64,000 nt of DNA from Blastocladiella emersonii ATCC 22665. Taxonomy: Eukaryota; Blastocladiomycota; Blastocladiomycetes; Blastocladiales; Blastocladiaceae. The stretch lies in NCBI GenBank assembly GCA_025594325.1, contig JANHCV010000002.1, positions 1,922,001 to 1,986,000 of the forward strand. The letters are read 5' to 3'. The number at the start of each line of letters is the position of its first letter. Position 1 is the first letter of the stretch. A program made the translations under genes and the position numbers. Shown one piece after another: positions 52,824 to 63,041 of this stretch. Under the pieces are notes generated by a model. It made no database searches, was not told the DNA's origin, and saw only the letters and a list, made by a program, of their open reading frames with translations.

Positions 52824-55768
52824 TCACTCGGCTGCTTCGTCATCGCCAGACATGCCCGACGCGACCCATCCGACGCCGCTAAACGGCCATTGGGACGCCT
52901 TGCTACCCGTCCCGGTCATAGGGAAGGAGAAGTCAAAGGCAGGGGGTTCGGCGAACGGCGAGCCCGTAAACGCGATCGACGGTCTGAAGCTAGGTTGTGG
53001 CATTGGTTGGTACGTGAGATCCCCACAGGCGTTGTGACACGGCGTGGTTGATACGAGCGGGGCACCGTGCGAGTTGAGCGTGGCGATGATGGTGTTGAGC
53101 GCCGTAACAGAAAGGCCAGGATAACGCTCAAATTCGCGCGCAAGTCGCGGCTGGAGGTGCGAGGGAGGGATCTGCGAGACGCTTGCGACGAAAAGTGATG
53201 GAGCAGGCTGTGAAGCAGACAAGAACGAGGCGGGCCTCTCACGCGAGGAGGTCGCTGACGGTGACCCCGGAGTCAAAGCGAGAGAGGCAAAGTCAAAGTC
53301 GAAGCTGAGCGCGGCGGTTGCTGGCAAGGAATGCGAATTCCGTGATCCACAATCGTTGAGGCTAATCTCAGCAATAGACCTGTCGATACCGCCCGCAGTC
53401 TTCTCGCGCTCTTGCAGCATCCAGCGAAGGTAGAAGGCGAGTTGCAAGGGCGTGAGCTGGCACTGCTTACCATTCGCGGATCTGGCGCGGGAGCGGCGAG
53501 ACGCATTCGAAGACCGCGTTGAAAGGGAAGAGACGCTGCAGTAACGAACGTCATGCTCGCCAATCGATGGGCTAGCGCCACCTTCGTCAAGTAGCAACGC
53601 GACCATTTCCGAGTCGGCGTTCAGGATCGCCTGAGCGAGCGGGGAGCGCTCCACAAACGACCGCCGCGGCATGAAGTTAACGGTGATCACAACCGAGTGA
53701 TCAAGACCAAGATCGGGCAATGCGCCGTGGCGCAGTAGAAGCCGGACGATTTCGTAGTCGCGGCGCGCGACGGCGCGGAAAAGCGGGTTTGAAAGCTGCG
53801 CAAACAAGCGGTCCGTCAAGTCAATCTCGCCGTTGAGCTCAAGCTGCTCGGTGGTAAACGGGACTGAAAGAGGGGACTTGGTGTTGAGAACGAGATAATC
53901 GCTGTCCAGGAAGCCCTGTAGATTCATTGACACGGCCTAGTCATGCGACACGTTGGATTAGTTACCCGCGTTCAGAGGAAATGCGTTTAACGTACGTTGA
54001 GCGAAACATCAATGGCCGTGCCGCGCAGTCCAGCGGGACGGTCTATCTTGGACGCACGCGCGACGTGCGGGATCAAGGCCTCGAAGTGGGCTGCGTCGTC
54101 GCGCGTCATAAGTGTCGAAATGACAAGGGTGGCCATGATCGCAAACGGCGTGTGCATTCCACGAGTGAGGAGATCCACAATAGCGGGATGGTCGGTTCCA
54201 ATCGTCAGCAAGGCGAGATGGACCGGACACACCCCATCCACGTCGTACACGTCAGATCGCGCACCACCTGCAAGCATCTCGCCAAGTAGTGGGTCCCAAT
54301 AGTCGGAAGTTTCGTCGCGAGCGAGTAAAATGTGAAGCGGTGATCGGTACTCGAGTTCAGCCTGTACGGCAGTTGAAAGTTGAGCGGTTGCGTTCCACGG
54401 GATCACAACATCGGCTCCGTACCGCGCCCGCAGCACGTCAAGAATCGTCACAGCAATTTCGTCCCCGCGCGAAACAGCACAACAAAGTGCGTAGTAGGCA
54501 CCGTCGCTTGACTCGTCAGCGTCCGTAGCATCGTTCGAGATTGGGCACCCAAGGACTGGCGCGTGAGAGAACCCAGGAATTGTAAGCGGGGCACCGAATT
54601 CGACGGCGAGTACACGGGCGAGATCGGATTGACCGCGCTCGACAGCGCACAGAAAGTAGGAGCGGTGCGGCGCGCCCTCTGGAAAGTGGCGCCAGCAGTT
54701 GTGAGCGATTACAAGGTTCCGCGAGCGAAAAGCTGGGACAAGAAGGCGCACGAGTTCGATCCAGTTGTCATCAATTGCGATGTCAAGTGCAGTGGTCGGA
54801 CGAGTTTTGGTGCTGGTGCTGGTGCTGGTGCTGGTGCTGGTACTGGTCGGGCGCACGAGCGGGATACCCGCGCCGAGCAAGCGCTGCACCATGTCGAGGT
54901 TGCGGTAGCGAATGGCAAACGTGAGAAGGTCGCCCTGACTATACGAATCCGAGAGGTACTCGTCAGGCAGCAGGGCATTCGCCGTTGGCAAGGCACAGTC
55001 CGTCAGAAGCCAGTCGAGAATATCGCGCACATCGTAACGGATGGCGAAAAACATGAGGACGGCTACAGCAGCACCGTGGCGTGCGGGGTCAGCAGGTAGT
55101 AGCCGCGCGCCCATCTCGTCGACGAGGATGCGCAAGATTTCGAGCGATCGCGACTCCATGGCCGAGGCGATAAGCGAGGGTACAAGCTTAGACTCGAGCG
55201 GACCGTTGACAAGAGACGCGGCGTGGCAAGCGTGGCGGGTGTAGACGAGCACGCGCAGCATGTCCACGTTCCCGCGCGTGACGGCGATGCGTAGCGCGCT
55301 GGTTGGCCAACGGTCGTAAGATCCCGGGACTCGAAATGTGTGCGTAGGCTTCGCTCCAGCCGCAACGAGGATACGCGCAGTTTCAAGCTGGTTGGCGCGC
55401 ACAGCATGGATCAAGGGCGGAGCTGCGTCTTCGACGTAATGCGGCCGAACGTTGGGTGAAGGTACCGCGTCCAGCAGCTTGCGAACCATGGACACGTTGC
55501 CCGACGCGGCGAAGCAGCAGAGAGCGCTTGTGCGATCGTTGCACGTCGGGTAGAGCACTTTGAGAGGCAGCGCATCGTCGATAGCGGCGCGCGCTCCACG
55601 CGATACGGAGCGCAGAGTAGAGCGGTCCTCTGTCGCAAGGAAGCGGATGCACAGCAGTTGCCACACGGGATCGACGTGGGCGAGGTCGAGGAGGGTCAGT
55701 GCATTTGGAGCGACTAGCGACGGCGGTTCCGTGCTCGAGTTGTCTTCATTAGTTTGCATCAAGTTCAT
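52824..55768 (-). CDS. Array 3 copy 2, intact F-box-like ankyrin protein
   Basis: Two exons, 55768-53996 and 53936-52824 (59-nt GTACGT...ACTAG intron, phase 0), give 961 aa. The start is MNLMQTNEDNSSTE; an upstream in-frame ATG at 55909 is less likely. LTLLDLAHVDPVWQLLCIRF is F-box-like. Ankyrin-type units follow: SALCCFAASGNVSMVRKLLD, PLIHAVRANQLETARILVAA, LRIAVTRGNVDMLRVLV, LLTFAIRYRNLDMVQRLLGA and PLFRAVARRDYEIVRLLLRH. A Ser-Thr run is encoded by a hexanucleotide repeat. The C-terminus is Ser/Pro-rich and ends in the SQWPFSGVGW region shared with copies 3 and 4. It is the only lesion-free member of array 3; its function is unknown. Confidence 0.87.
54809..54844. repeat. Coding hexanucleotide repeat (GGTGCT)5-6
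   Basis: Five perfect GGTGCT units and one GGTACT. On the coding (minus) strand they give alternating Ser-Thr inside array 3 copy 2. Paralogue copy 4 lacks this run, so its length is likely variable. Confidence 0.9.
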
Positions 55769-56019
55769 TGAGTTGATTGTGCCGATATGTTCGAGGGGGG
55801 GGGGGCGCGGGGGAGGGAGAGAGGAGACCAGTCCGCCGACGCAGCGGGCGACGTCGCATGCTCCGAGCAGACACCTCACGTGTAAGTCTTTTCTCGACGC
55901 GTTGCTCATCGATCTGCGGAGCAGACCTCCCCTCTCACCTCGTTGAAGTGTCCTTGAGAAAAATTCAATATCAATTCATTTAGAACGAGCTACACGCCCT
56001 TCTCTGACGCAACCGATGC

Positions 56020-57559
56020 CTACAACGCTGCCGCGTCACCAAACACAGCCGCCGTCCCCGCGTCACCAACCGTCGGCCACTGGAACGCCCCAGCAAACGA
56101 GGTCGAGGCGTCGCCCGAGCGGCCACCTGCTGTTGCGCGAGCAGTTGCAGCTGAGAACTCGGATGCTGCCGCCGCCATATTCGACAAGCGCGCGCGCTTG
56201 GCCCCGTTGGGCCTGCTGCTGGCCTCGGGTCCAGCGACTGCTGCCGGCAGTCGAGTTGCTGCGGCCGAGTATTTGCCGATTGGAGTTACAGCGATGCGAA
56301 TCGGCTGGTTCGGATCACGGCGCGACCACAGCAGGTCCATAACTCGGCTGGTAAACGGTGCCCCGGGGATCGTGAGCGGCGCGTCGAACTCGGTGAAAAG
56401 CGTGTGGATGAGATCAGTCGAACCATTTTCGACGGCGCATTCGATGTAAGGATGAATCACACGTTTCTTCGTCGTCCTACCACGAGGGCAGGTGTGGCGG
56501 AGCGTGTGACTGCGTGAGCGAAAAGCGGGAACGAGAAGCCGCACCAGGTCAACGCGATTCGTGTCGACAGCAATATCAAGTGGCGACGGGACTTGCTTGC
56601 TGAGTTCCGAGTCAAGCGGACGCGTAAGTGGTAGATCGGTTGCAAGAAGGCGGCGGACGATGCCGGTGTTGCCGCGGCGGGCGGCCAGTGTGAAGATTTC
56701 GTCCCCACCGAACCAAGCGTATGATAGTCCGCTGGAAGCTGGAGACCGGCCGTCGGAAGCGCACACTTGGAGATCAGCCAGTCCAGAACGGCGAGTGCGT
56801 CGCGTTGAACAGCAAGTGCAATGAGAATGGCGGCCGCGTCGCAACGCTCGGCGCGCTTGAGAGGGAGAATGTGCAGCGCCCATTTGAACGAGCTGGCGCA
56901 AAGTGTCGACGGAGCGCGACTCGATGACTGAGTGGACAAGCGAGCGGCGTAACTTGGTTTTGGGTTTAATGACGGGACTATTGACAAGGCTCGAAGCATC
57001 TTCGGTGTGGCGAGTGAAGAGGAGCACGCGCAGCATGTCAACGTTTCCGCGCATGGCGGCAACGTGCAAGGGAACCATCGAGCGTGTGTCGATAAGCTCG
57101 CGACTTCCCGCCCTGTTTCCCGTCGACCTGGTAGGCCGTGCGCCGGCGGCGACGAGGACGCGCGCCGCCTCGACATGGTCGCCACGAACAGCGCGAAGCA
57201 GCGCCGAAGTTGGGTCGAAAGGCTTACGAATCTCCGTATCAGCTGAAGTCCCCGTAGAGAGCAGCTCACGAAGCTTGGGAGCGTCGCCCGATGCTGCGAA
57301 GCCGTGGAGCGCGCGTGCGGGCAGCTCCCGAATGATACGGTTTGGTGATCGGGAGGGCGTCGATGGCGGCATGCGTGAATCGCGAGGCAGAGCGAAGTGC
57401 GGTGCACTCCTTGGGTCTGAGGTAGCGCATGCACATCGGCCGCCAGACGGGAGCAAGTTGCGCAAGATCAAGCAGGGTCGGCGCTCTCGGAACCAACAGC
57501 GCCGGCGGCGGCGGCGCTGCTAGTGCCGGATCGGCTTCATTAGATTGCATCAAGTCCAT
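56020..57559 (-). pseudogene. Array 3 copy 3, frameshifted and internally deleted
   Basis: The start MDLMQSNEADPALA and LLDLAQLAPVWRPMCMRYL fit the family. The frame shifts near 57340 (after IDALPITK), again after LRQLVQMG (about 56890) and back before WFGGDEIFTLAARRGN (about 56710); the displaced stretch reads correctly in another frame (LPLKRAERCDAAAILIAL). Further on, DAPLTIPG (mid-protein in copy 2) is joined directly to VMDLLWSRRDPNQP (C-terminal in copies 4 and 5), so about 400 residues are missing. The end (SFAGAFQWPTVGDAGTAAV) is the normal family C-terminus. Confidence 0.85.
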
Positions 57560-58018
57560 GGCGGGAACAGTGAGAGGAGTCCCTTCGAGTGAGCATGTTG
57601 AAGGAGAAAAAGCGGTCGCCAGCCAGGGCGGCGGCGGTGCTCATCGCCTGCCCCGCTAGCGCCGGCTGCCTTTCTCCTGCAATGAAACTCGATGCAGATG
57701 CATCCAAACTGTCTCTATGCTGTCAGCTTCGCGATGAGTGGAGAGGAAGCGAACGGGGCGACGCCGCGGCCACGACTCGTCTGTGGGTTCCTCACCCGCT
57801 TCATCGCCTCGTCGAACGGCGCTACCGCGTCGGCCTCAAGCAGGGGTGCCCCGAGCGGGAACCGACGGGGATGCCCTGCGTGAACGAGTCGATCGGCGAG
57901 GCCCCATGTCGCATGTGTGAAGGTGCCGTCTGATGAGCGCGACGCCCAAGGGCCTCAGGAGGCACCTTGCTGAGAAGCCATATAGCGATGAAGATGTGAG
58001 CTATGTATTCGCGCTATC
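57560..58018. other. Intergenic between array 3 copies 3 and 4
   Basis: 460 bp without a supported gene. A minus-strand stretch near 57925-57750 is open for about 55 codons and looks protein-like (GLADRLVHAG, PFDEAMKRV) but has no start, splice continuation or recognised family. Confidence 0.4.
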
Positions 58019-61000
58019 CTACTCGGTCGACGGCGACGCGACGGACATGCTCAATTCGGCCGCTTCGCCCAACATCGCCGCTTTCTCCTCGCTCTTGGCC
58101 GCAGTAGGCCACTGAAATGCGCCAGCGAACGACGCACCAGCAGCCGTCGTCGTCGATCGAGATGCCGCGGCCGGCGGAGCCATGGCGGAGAAGTTGAAGG
58201 TGAACGAGGGACGGGCAGGCGGTGCACGCTCGGGCTCGCGTGACGCGGGCTCAGCGTCAGCTGCTGCCGCCGCGGACCCGCCTACTGAGCTGCTTGAGGT
58301 AATAGTATGGTCCGGGGCCGCCTTGCGCGACTCGTGGCGAGACCACATGAGATCCATGGCCTGCTTGCTCACAAGGTGGCACGGCAGCGCAGTCCAGGTG
58401 AGCGGCGCGCTGTGTGCGTTAAGCGCAGCGATGATGGAGTCGAGAACGTCGAGAGTGAGCTGCGGGTAACGGTCGAGCTCGCGAGCGAGACGCGGTTGGA
58501 GGTGCGCGGGCGGGACCACAGCAGGGATCGATGGGGTCAAGGCGGACGCGCTGCGCGGTGCGCCGCTAGGCGATGAAGTCGCCAAAGGCGGTGTCGGAGC
58601 AGAAGCAGAGAAGTCAAAGCTGAACGAAGGAGCCATCGCCGCCGGCGGGATGAGAGTAGCCGGAGCGACGGGTCCCTTGATCGCGAAGGGGACCGCGGAC
58701 GGGGTCGTCAGCGCGTTGCCGCCGGCCGCCTTGTCCCGCTGCTCCAACGCCCAGCGCAGATAAACGGCAAGCTGCAGCGGCGTGATCCGGCACTCGCGTG
58801 CCTGCTTTCCATTTGTGCGGTGGGTGCGGCGATGTGAAAGCGACGACGAATGAGTTGAAGACGCATGACCGTCACACCAGCGCGAATCGTGTTCGCCAAT
58901 GAACGAGCTCGCGCCGCCCTCATCAAGAAGCAACGTAACCATTTCCAGATCGCCGTTGAAGATGGCCTGCGCAAGCGGCGACCGTTGAACAAACGACCGG
59001 TAGTTGAAGCGTACAGGTGCAGGGTGCGAGAGGAAGGTTGAGCACGATGCACGGAAGGCTGAGGAGATGACGGAGACGGTGATGGACACGGCGAAGGAGG
59101 TAGACGCAGAAGGGAGGAAAGGGTGTATAATGACGGCTAATAGTAGCAGCGATCTAGAACAAAACCAGAGGGAGCGGAGATGCTCGCTTGAGGTGAGCGT
59201 GCGACCCTGCGGCGAGGCAGTCCGCCGGCGGTGACTGGAAGTGTGGCGCCGCCGGCGCGTGCCACTCGCGTGATTGCCCGACGCGTCTCTCGCGGTCGGG
59301 CCAGCGTGCGCGTGTGTACTTGAACTCCGGTGAGGCTTCGCGTCATGGACATGGTTGTTGAGTCCGACGTTCGGCAGCGCGGCGTGGTCAAGCAGAAGCC
59401 GCACGGTCGCGTACTCACGGCGCGCAACAGCGCGGAAAAGCGGGGTCGCAAGCTGCGTGAAGTAAGGGTCGGTCAGGTCCACCTCGCCGTTGCTCTGAAG
59501 TTGTTCAATGGTGGCAGGCGCGCGTGCTTCCAGTGCGCGGGCGTCAAGGATCGGGTACTCGCCAGCTGGGAGAACGCGGAGCCAGCCAGGGACGGCCTAC
59601 CAACCCACGAATATCAACGTTAGTGCGCATCATGAAACGTATAGAAGCGAACCGTACCAGGAGCGGTACATCCACAGCCGTGCCGCGCCGCCCAGCAGGC
59701 CGATTGACCTCGGACGCGGTTGGGACGTGTGGAAGCAGCGCCTCAAGTTGTGCGGTGTTGCCCTTGACCGCCGCGGCTGTGACGAGCGCTCCCATGGTGG
59801 TGAAGGAAGTGCACATACCACGCGTAACGAGCTCCGTAATTGCTGGATGGTCAATCCCGATCGACTCTGCCACTAAATCAAGCGGGTAGAGGCCTTCCAA
59901 GTCGCGCACATCGGAACGCGCGCCCTCGACCAACATCTCGTCGAGCAGTGGGCTCCAGTTATTGTAAGCTTCGTGGTAGCGAGAGAATAAGAGGTGGTGG
60001 AGCGGCGTGCGATCGTACAGCCGCACCCGTAACGTCCCCGAGAGCGTGGGAGACGCGTTCCATGGAATTTGCACGTCGGCGCCGTGTCGCGCCCGTAGTG
60101 CGTCAAGGATGGGCGTGACAAAAGAGCGGCCCTGGGACACGGCACGGTACAGCAGGTAGTAGGCGCCGTCATGAGACGCATCGGCAATCGTTGTGTCGTT
60201 GGAGACAGGACAGCCGAGCACTGGAGTAAATGTAGTTCCACGGATCGTAAGCGGGGCATCGAATTCAAAGGCGAGCGCGCGAATGAGATTGGGCGAGCCA
60301 AAGTCGATGGCGCACGTCGCGTACGAGGGACATGGCTGCTTGGGCTGAGGGCACGTGTGTCGGACGGCGAGACCGCGGGCACGGAAAGCTGGAACAAGTA
60401 GGCGCACAAGATCGATACGGTCCCTGTGGATTGCGACGTCGAGTGGCGACAAGGCGTATTTAGTGGAGACATCAGGAATCCAGCGAACGAGCGGGAGGTC
60501 GGTCTCGAGCAAGCGGCGGAGTATGTCCTTGCGGTTGCTGCTGCGAGCGGCGAAGGTAAGAATGTCGTCGCCATCGAACTAGGCGGTGCAGTGCTTTTCC
60601 GGGAGGTAAACATCTGTCGTCGGCAGCGCGCACTTGGTCAAAAGCCAGTTGAGAATGGCGGACGCGTCGTGTTTGACCGCAAGCGCAATGAGAATGGCGG
60701 CGGCGTCCTTGTGCTCGGAGCGTTTAGGCGGGAGAAGCCGCGCACCCAGCTGGACGAGAACACGCAAGAGTTCGACGGAGCGCGACTCGATGGCCAAGTG
60801 GACAAGCGAGCGCCGCAGTCCGGTCGCGGGCTCGACAACCACGTGGTTGACCAGGGACGAAGAGTGTGCAACGCCCGCAGCATCGACAAGCGCGCGTAGC
60901 ATGGTTATGTCACCCCGCAGGGCGGCGACGTGCAACGGGACGGCCGAGCGCGGGTCGGCAATCGCAGCGACAGGAGTGCCCCGGCCAGGCCTCGCGCCCG

Positions 61001-61415
61001 CCTGAACGAGCACGCGTGCCGCTTCGACGTGGCCGTTGCGGACCGCATGGATCAGGGCCGGAAGCTCCGTAGTAGTACCAGCAGGGCGGAGGTTGGGCGA
61101 AGGCAATACAGCAAGCAGCTTTCGAAGAAACGCGACGTTGCCCGACGCCGCAGCGCTGCCAAGCGCAAAAGCGCGGTCGGCACGCGACGGAATGACCTTG
61201 TCGAGAGGAAGAGCGTCGATGGCATCGCGAGCGGCGCGCGATAAGAGACGCATCCTAGCGCGGTGCTTGGGCGCAAGGTACCGGAGGCACAAGGGACGCC
61301 ACACGGGGTTGACATGGGCGAGGTCGAAGAGCGAGAGGGCCGGAGCGGCGGCAGACGACAAAGACGGCTCCGGTGCTTCTGCAGCTATACATGGTGATGA
61401 TTGCATCGAGTTCAT
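58019..61415 (-). pseudogene. Array 3 copy 4, near full-length pseudogene
   Basis: It starts MNSMQSSPCIAAEAPEP and shows LSLFDLAHVNPVWRPLCLRY, ALIHAVRNGHVEAARVLVQA, PLHVAALRGDITMLRALV and more. TAG at 60579-60581 interrupts the frame where copy 3 has Trp (WFGGDE); the same frame then runs on (FDGDDILTFAARSNRKDILR). The family intron is present (donor 59657, acceptor ending 59597), but the phase is off by one against the following LRVLPAGEYPILDA. Exon 2 carries about 320 extra bases (near 59345-59020) between LPNVGLNN and NYRSFVQRSPLAQAI, still open. The C-terminus (FAGAFQWPTAAKSEEKAAML) is intact. Readthrough or an assembly error would be the alternatives. Confidence 0.8.
59020..59345 (-). 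other. Foreign insert inside exon 2 of array 3 copy 4
   Basis: About 320 bases absent from copy 2. On the coding strand it begins with the promoter-like motif GAGACGCGTCGGGCAATCAC (about 59289-59270) and continues with a pyrimidine-rich, leader-like stretch. I see no inverted repeats or clear target duplication, so its origin is open. Confidence 0.5.
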
Positions 61416-61578
61416 GGTGATGAGGTGCTCCATATAGCGGATGGGGAGAGGAGCGAAAGAACAGCCCACGTTCCCGCTCAGCTTTCACCAGCCATCACAT
61501 GATCGCACGGTGTGGCGCAGCGCGTTGCTGGCGCATATTGCCAGTACCTCCACCACTCACTCCGTTCGGGTGTCAACT

Positions 61579-62906
61579 GTGCGGGGCTTTGCCCAAGTGC
61601 CCTCTCGCCGCGATCACAGGGCACTCCAGACGCGTCGTGGACGCGCGATGCAAGGAACTGCATGATTTGTGAACTGAGAGACACGGAACTCGCTTCAGAT
61701 GTAGTGCAGACTGAGATCATGCTTCTGACTCGCATTACTCAAAGGGGCTCGAAAGGAAGAGTCGCGACGCGTCAGAACCACGCGTTGGGGCCTTCGCAAC
61801 ACGCCTTCTTTGCGCTTTTGTGCGTCTCCCTGCTCTTGAGGTGGATCAAGTCGACTACGGACGTGGCGGAGATAGCTGAAGGTCGCTGAACGCATCGTTG
61901 TTCAAGTTGCGGGAGCGACTCCTTGTGCAGCGAGTTGCGATCAAGCGCGCACAAACACGAACTGGCTCTAGTGATGGTGGCTTTGATCGAGCGCTAGCGC
62001 GACTTGATTGTGGGCGCTGATTACTCTCAACATCGCCTCAATGCAGCATACGCGCACGTAGCGCGCATCGCCAGCGCGCTCGAGGCAATTGAGATCGGAT
62101 TTCTGACAGACGCGTCAAGGCGAGCCACTCGCTCACAGCAGCATGCTGATATTCTCAATGAGCCGAAAAGGAAGTAGTCAGCGATTGAGCAACGGAGCGT
62201 ACTATGCACAGCGAATGTGCGCGACGACTCGATCTCGACTAACGCATCGATCTTCCGCCAAGAAAGCACTCAACGATGATGGCGTTCGCGTCGCACGCTA
62301 TGATCCAGCTTGAAAGCTCGAGCGAGCTCGCCTCCTTTGGCGCGGAACAACATATAGCGACGCCTGGCGGGCGCAAAGCGGGTGTAGTAGCGGTAGCAGC
62401 GGCCAAGAAGAGCGAGTGCGCCCACACAAGGGGAAGAACGAGAACACAAATAGCATCGCCCCGAGCTGGGGTCCTTCACAATGGCAGGTACTGCAAGCCG
62501 TGGCGACGTGAAAGCATCCCACAACATGCTACTCCACTCAGCGAGCTCGCCTAAGCAGCACTTGTGCAGTAGCAAGAGCAGAGTGCAAAAGCGGTGCCGG
62601 CGGAACACTCAAGTCAACGGCCGAGTCGAGCACAGCACGTCGCGGTGCGAGCGCCACCCAAAGGCGCCGAGGTGGGATAGGACCGGCGTGTCGTCGATTT
62701 CATGATTTATGGAACCCATTGCATAGAGTAAGTGAGCTTCATTGAGTGGGGGTGCATACGGGAGGGGTGCAGAGCGGAAGCGAGAGCCGAAGCGAAGTGG
62801 CGCAACGCGACACGGGGAGTGATGTCATTGAGAAAAGTTTGACTGTAACGTGACGAGCGTTAGCCAGAAAATCGCGGTCACTATAGCTTGGGCAAAGCCC
62901 CGCACT
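61579..62906. mobile_element. Putative 1.33-kb non-autonomous element with 19-bp inverted repeats
   Basis: GTGCGGGGCTTTGCCCAAG at 61579-61597 is the exact reverse complement of 62888-62906. Each repeat is itself a small hairpin (GGGC-TTT-GCCC). The interior has no long open frame or recognisable gene. No convincing target-site duplication is seen, so the true ends may lie slightly outside and the class is unknown. It sits upstream of array 3 copy 4, between copies 4 and 5. Confidence 0.55.
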
Positions 62907-63041
62907 GTCTCAAGCCTCGCCCAAATCCATGGTTGAAGAAAAACGACGTGTCACTTATTGACTGCCCCCGCAAAGGACCGCTACGCTTTAAAGTTGTTCA
63001 GAAGGTTAAGCAAAGTCATCGTTAATTCATCATCAGCCGAG

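Noticed and set aside
54809..54844. Possible short CRISPR-like or minisatellite array
   Set aside because: A simple hexanucleotide run in a coding exon without spacers. I see no CRISPR array in the window.
57750..57925. Minus-strand protein-like stretch (GLADRLVHAG, PFDEAMKRV) resembling the end of a medium-chain dehydrogenase
   Set aside because: Too short, with no start, no flanking exon and no catalytic motif; similarity is impressionistic.
61571..62914. 8-bp hAT-type target duplication around the 1.33-kb element (TGTCAACT and TGTCTCAA)
   Set aside because: Only the first four bases agree, so it is not good evidence for a hAT duplication.
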